Below, piece after piece: positions 32,262 to 34,709 of a stretch of DNA of 34,709 nucleotides. Made by a program: the position numbers and the translations under genes. Source of the DNA: Ramlibacter aquaticus (lineage in GTDB: Bacteria; Pseudomonadota; Gammaproteobacteria; Burkholderiales; Burkholderiaceae_C); contig NZ_JADDOJ010000042.1 of assembly GCF_015159745.1 (NCBI RefSeq), positions 1-34,709 on the forward strand. Direction: 5' to 3'. The notes under the pieces were generated by a model. It saw only the letters and a list, made by a program, of their open reading frames with translations, was not told where the DNA came from and made no database searches. The stretch's first letter is position 1, and each line of letters opens with the position of its first letter.

Positions 32262-32606
32262 TCAGCTCTCGAGCGGGCTGGGGCGCGAGGTCATGGCGCC
32301 CGGCAGCAGGCCGCGAAAGCGCGCCGTGATGGGCGCCAGCGTTTCCCGGGCCGCGGTTTCGCCTTGCAGGCTGGCCAGTGCGGCCATCAGGTCACCCCGC
32401 AGGTACCACAGCGCATGCACGTCGGCCGCGTAACGGATGCGGCGGGTAAGGTGGGGAAAGCGGCGGGGCGCCTCCGGCCCCAGGCAGGACAGCATGGCTT
32501 CGCGCACGTCCTCGGTGCCGTTTTCCAGCACGGAATCGGACGGCTCGCTCCCGCCCCCCAGGAGGCCGTAGATGCTGTTGCGCAATTTCGGCTTCAGCCA
32601 ACCCAT
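32262..32606 (-). CDS. Small protein of unknown function, paralogue of the next gene
   Basis: A 114-residue protein, not recognised. No signal peptide or membrane span. The N-terminus (MGWLKPKLRNSIYGLLGG) could be an amphipathic helix. From residue 55 to the end it matches the protein encoded at 32825-33205: by eye, 27 of 58 positions are identical without gaps, including ALW-x2-R, M-A-x-L-A, GE and a shared C-terminal SRPSPL. The start at 32606 is chosen where similarity to the paralogue begins; the frame is open to 32732, but that part is rich in unlikely residues. A 218-bp A/T-richer gap separates it from the paralogue, so it may have its own promoter. Confidence 0.7.
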   Translation of the reverse strand: MGWLKPKLRNSIYGLLGGGSEPSDSVLENGTEDVREAMLSCLGPEAPRRFPHLTRRIRYAADVHALWYLRGDLMAALASLQGETAARETLAPITARFRGLLPGAMTSRPSPLES

Positions 32607-32824
32607 GATCAGATGCAGTGCAAAGTCAAGTTTCCAGATGAAGAAGTTAGGCCTTCGGTGTGAAAGCCGCAAGCAACTCCGTCGAAGATTTGTTCCAAAA
32701 ACAACCACACATTCGCAGAAAACAGTAACCAAACGTCTGTGATACTGGTGATTAAGGGGTCCAACTTAACCTGTAAGGCCTCAGAAACGCGGGCAGGCAT
32801 CCCTTGAAATCGCCTGAATCACCA
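32607..32824 (-). promoter_or_regulatory. A/T-richer intergenic region, candidate promoter of the 32262-32606 gene
   Basis: These 218 bp lie between two paralogous genes on the minus strand and are visibly less GC-rich than the surrounding genes (A/T-rich runs at 32636-32650, 32689-32715 and 32750-32770). GTCCAACTTAAC at 32759-32770 differs at one of 12 positions from 34485-34496 in the region before the regulator gene. TTAAG/CTTAA arms (32752-32768) flank part of it. I could not settle on a clean -35/-10 pair. No coding sequence is supported. Confidence 0.4.
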
Positions 32825-33205
32825 TCAGAAGCCGGCAAGGGGGCTGGGCCGGGACCGCAGGCCGCGTGGCAGGGCCTCGCGCACCGTCGCGCTGACGACT
32901 TCCAGTCGATGCATGGCCTCCGCCTCGCCGTGCACGGGCGCCAGCAGCGCCATCACTTCGCTGCGCATGAACCAGAGCGCCTGCAGGTCGGACGCTGCGC
33001 GCAGCCGGCGCGCCATGCGCACCGCGCGGTCGCTGGTCAGGTCTCGCAACAGTTCCACCAGCAGGTCGCGGAACCGTTCCGTCACCGCGTCGGTCGCGGC
33101 GTAGGCCCCCAGCCGGCCGGGCCGGCTGGGCCGGGTGCGGGGCGGGGCGGTCGTGCCGGTCAGCGAATTCAGGCTGTCTCGCAGCTTGTTGAAAAGGCTG
33201 TTCAT
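32825..33205 (-). CDS. Small protein of unknown function, coupled to the MerR-type regulator
   Basis: A 126-residue protein, not recognised and related to the one at 32262-32606. The N-terminus (MNSLFNKLRDSLNSLTG) may form an amphipathic helix. A Pro/Arg/Thr-rich linker (about 18-32) follows, then a helical domain (about 38-115) with RRLRAASDLQALWFMRSEVM, and the C-terminal SRPSPL shared with its paralogue. Its ATG overlaps the stop of the regulator gene (ATGA on the minus strand), so it is translationally coupled to it. A partner or target of the regulator is the natural guess, but nothing in the protein proves it. Confidence 0.78.
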   Translation of the reverse strand: MNSLFNKLRDSLNSLTGTTAPPRTRPSRPGRLGAYAATDAVTERFRDLLVELLRDLTSDRAVRMARRLRAASDLQALWFMRSEVMALLAPVHGEAEAMHRLEVVSATVREALPRGLRSRPSPLAGF

Positions 33206-34317
33206 GCGGAGGTTCCTTGGTTGGGCGCGCCGGCGGAGCCTGCGGGGCCCGTGCGCTGCAGCCCCAGGCTCACCAGTTCGGCGACCGGCAGGTCGCCCAG
33301 GCGGCGGGGCGGGGAAACATGGGGGGCGAACTCGCGCAGGCGCGTGAACACCATGAGGCGAAGCGGGGCGTCGGCGGCGGGCGAATCCGGGACGCCGTAG
33401 ACGGCCTGGGCCCGGTCGGTGGCGGCCAGCCGGGCCACCAGGTCGCGCGTCACCAGCGCCGCGCCACCGCGCGCCGCACGGGACAGCAGCAGCGCCTGGT
33501 TGCCCACGTCGCCCACCACCTGCAGGTCCTCGCCGGGGCCGCCACCGTGGCCGACCCAGGCTTCGCCTTCGGCGGCGCCGCAGCGCAGCCCGATCTCACG
33601 CGTCCAGCCCTTGCGGATCTGCCAGCGCTGGCTCATGGCCTGGATCGCGCCTTGCAGGGCCTGTGCGGTGCGCAGCGCATCCATGAACTGCGACCGCCCG
33701 GCCTGCGGAAGGAAATGGCACACCAGGCGGTGGGGGCTGGTGCGCTGCACCCGGCCGCCGTTCAGCCTGGCCAGGGCCTGCACCGAAGCGCAGAACTCGT
33801 TGGCGAGCTCGAAATACTCCTGCACCAGCAGGCAGGTCCACAGGTCGTCCGCGTCCGCCAGGGCGACCGAGAGCACGGCCACAGGCAGGGTCTGCGGCAC
33901 GGCATGCACGGAAACGCCTTCATGGGCGATCTGTGCCGCGGCCGCGGACACCGGTGCCATGCGCGGCGCGGGGGCCGCAGCAGGCTGAGCCGCCCCCGGC
34001 GCTGCCATGGGCGGGAAGATCGAAGGCTCCGGCTCCTCGTCGGCGCCACGCGGATCGGCTTCGCCTTCCATCTCCGGGGCGGCTGCACCGAAGTGATCCA
34101 GGATCCGGCCCAGGCTCCAGCCCTCGCGCTTGAGCCGCTGGATGGTCTCCACGCGCTCCACCGTGTCGTCCGGAAAATAACCCAGGCGCGGGGCCCCGGC
34201 GTCGCCCGGCTCTGGCGGCAGCACCTGGGGCCGGGGGACCAAGCCGTAGCTGATGTAGTTGTTGAGCGTGGCCCGGGAGATGCCGGTCCGCTCAAGGATG
34301 TCCTTGCTGCTCAACAT
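33202..34317 (-). CDS. MerR-type regulator fused to a degenerate nucleotide-cyclase-like domain
   Basis: A 371-residue protein. Residues 1-75 form a MerR-like winged helix (SKDILERTGISRATLNNYISYGLVP, given in part; VERVETIQRLKREGWSLGRI). A Glu/Pro/Ala-rich linker (76-143) follows. Residues about 144-296 resemble a class III adenylate/guanylate cyclase domain: VAVLSVALADADDLW, then FELANEFCASVQALARLNGG, IGLRCGAAEGEAWVG and LQVVGDVGNQALLLSRAA. Metal-binding aspartates appear replaced (Ala152 at the first site; SPH near 194-196 at the second), and the Arg four residues after Asn273 is Leu, so catalysis is unlikely. I infer a sensory role. It lies at the head of a minus-strand cluster with 32825-33205, with a half-site array upstream. 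The start ATG lacks a clear ribosome-binding site. Confidence 0.82.
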   Translation of the reverse strand: MLSSKDILERTGISRATLNNYISYGLVPRPQVLPPEPGDAGAPRLGYFPDDTVERVETIQRLKREGWSLGRILDHFGAAAPEMEGEADPRGADEEPEPSIFPPMAAPGAAQPAAAPAPRMAPVSAAAAQIAHEGVSVHAVPQTLPVAVLSVALADADDLWTCLLVQEYFELANEFCASVQALARLNGGRVQRTSPHRLVCHFLPQAGRSQFMDALRTAQALQGAIQAMSQRWQIRKGWTREIGLRCGAAEGEAWVGHGGGPGEDLQVVGDVGNQALLLSRAARGGAALVTRDLVARLAATDRAQAVYGVPDSPAADAPLRLMVFTRLREFAPHVSPPRRLGDLPVAELVSLGLQRTGPAGSAGAPNQGTSA

Positions 34318-34364
34318 GGTGTGTGTCTGTCTAAGTGTCTAAGTACTGTCTTGGACAGTAGATG

Positions 34365-34439
34365 GACGGATGTTTAGACAGTCTTGGACAGATGTCAAGC
34401 TTAAGGAGCGAGGTTCGTTGCATCGGGCAGACATCCGTC
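34365..34439. repeat. Widely spaced 9-bp inverted repeat
   Basis: GACGGATGT (34365-34373) and its exact complement ACATCCGTC (34431-34439) bracket the candidate promoter with 57 bp between them. It is distinct from the TTRGACAG half-sites and might support DNA looping or be chance. Confidence 0.35.
34371..34398 (-). promoter_or_regulatory. Candidate promoter of the MerR-type regulator gene
   Basis: Read on the minus strand, TTGACA (34398 down to 34393) is followed after 16 bp by TAAACA (34376 down to 34371). The -35 is consensus and the -10 is weak. Two half-sites (34384-34391 and 34374-34381), 10 bp apart, lie in the spacer and overlap the -10, so a bound regulator would sit between the elements. 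The expected leader is about 45-50 nt and contains four more half-sites. Confidence 0.5.
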
Positions 34440-34504
34440 AGCAGGAGACCGGTGTGTAGGCCTCCTTGGACACACCCCTTAACTGTCCAAATTAACTTAG
34501 ACAG

Positions 34505-34709
34505 ATATCTTTGGGGCTGGCGTCGGTTCGAGCGGCTCCTGGGCTGGCGCGCGGCTCGAAGAGAAGCGCAACGGCGCCTTCGAAACGTTCTGCGGGTCCG
34601 GCGCAAGCTCGACGCCTTGGCGCGCCAGTGGCCGGTCGGCTGGGGGCTTCCCGAACCGGGTGGCGGCCCTCGCGCCGGATCGCGGACAATCGCGGGTTTT
34701 CCCGATCCC
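34505..34709. other. Right-edge segment without a supportable gene
   Basis: No convincing complete gene is seen. On the minus strand one frame is open from the right edge to a TAA at about 34498-34500 and would end in an Ala/Pro-rich tail (APLRFSSSRAPAQEPLEPTP). It has moderate third-position GC and no visible start in the window, so it could be the 3' end of a gene or chance. On the plus strand, GACAAT at 34684-34689 resembles a -10 box for a gene starting just past the edge. Confidence 0.3.

Larger units (their letters stand above)
34327..34504. repeat. Array of TTRGACAG half-sites upstream of the MerR-type regulator
   Basis: At least nine copies of TTRGACAG or its complement (allowing one change) occur in 178 bp: CTGTCTAA 34327-34334, GTGTCTAA 34335-34342, CTGTCTTG 34346-34353, TTGGACAG 34351-34358, TTAGACAG 34374-34381, TTGGACAG 34384-34391, TTGGACAC 34466-34473, CTGTCCAA 34483-34490 and TTAGACAG 34497-34504. 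The third and fourth form a perfect 17-bp palindrome (34344-34360, 7-bp arms). The density and mixture of direct and inverted copies indicate an operator for multimeric binding, most simply by the adjacent regulator. Confidence 0.75.

Noticed and set aside
32607..32732. N-terminal extension of the 32262-32606 protein to 32732
   Set aside because: The extra 42 residues (Cys/Phe/Arg-rich) come from the A/T-richer gap and have no counterpart in the paralogue, whose start aligns with 32606.
34331..34606. Short minus-strand open frames over the half-site array (about 91 and 65 codons)
   Set aside because: They run through the repeat array, are Arg-rich, and have no ribosome-binding site or family resemblance.

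Overview
The window is a high-GC, gene-dense stretch of chromosome from a betaproteobacterium, most likely Burkholderiales and probably Comamonadaceae (Ramlibacter/Variovorax-like). This rests on the strong G/C bias at third codon positions, the gene order rimP-nusA-infB-rbfA-truB-typA, the Burkholderiales look of the encoded GuaA, IF2 and RimP proteins, and -10 boxes of the type TACAAT or CAGAAT lying close to start codons. The family is my inference from protein similarity, not a database match. I see no insertion sequence, integrase, tRNA, rRNA or CRISPR array.

Layout, left to right. (1) 135-1499, minus strand: an nfeD-qmcA membrane pair. It is divergent from a large PLP-dependent Orn/Lys/Arg decarboxylase (1639-3903). 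(2) 4055-6406: a small exported protein, then a LytS-type sensor kinase and a LytTR response regulator. (3) fabI (minus) is divergent from yejABEF, a peptide ABC importer (7282-12790). (4) 12830-21113: the translation/transcription operon rimP-nusA-infB-rbfA-truB-typA. It sits behind a clear sigma-70 promoter followed at once by two terminator-like hairpins. (5) 21123-23083: a DMT-family permease and a 3-hydroxyisobutyryl-CoA hydrolase-like enzyme. (6) 23148-25079: smpB (minus), ratA-rnfH (plus) and a DUF4124 protein (minus). (7) 25147-29021: guaB and guaA, the two enzymes that convert IMP to GMP, separated by a Phd/VapC-type toxin-antitoxin module with its own palindromic operator. (8) 29049-32207: a tightly overlapping set of paiB-like flavoprotein, small membrane protein, a TadA-haloalkane dehalogenase fusion, and an LD-carboxypeptidase. 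(9) 32262-34317, minus strand: two related small proteins of unknown function and a regulator that joins a MerR-type DNA-binding domain to a degenerate class III nucleotide-cyclase-like domain. Upstream of the regulator, 34318-34510 is packed with copies of an 8-bp half-site (TTRGACAG).

The best candidates for undescribed biology are: the MerR/pseudo-cyclase regulator with its half-site array and paralogous small partner proteins; the TadA-dehalogenase fusion, which keeps a full set of dehalogenase catalytic residues; and the tandem attenuator-like hairpins in front of rimP-nusA. All statements come from reading the sequence by eye. No alignment, structure prediction or database search was run.
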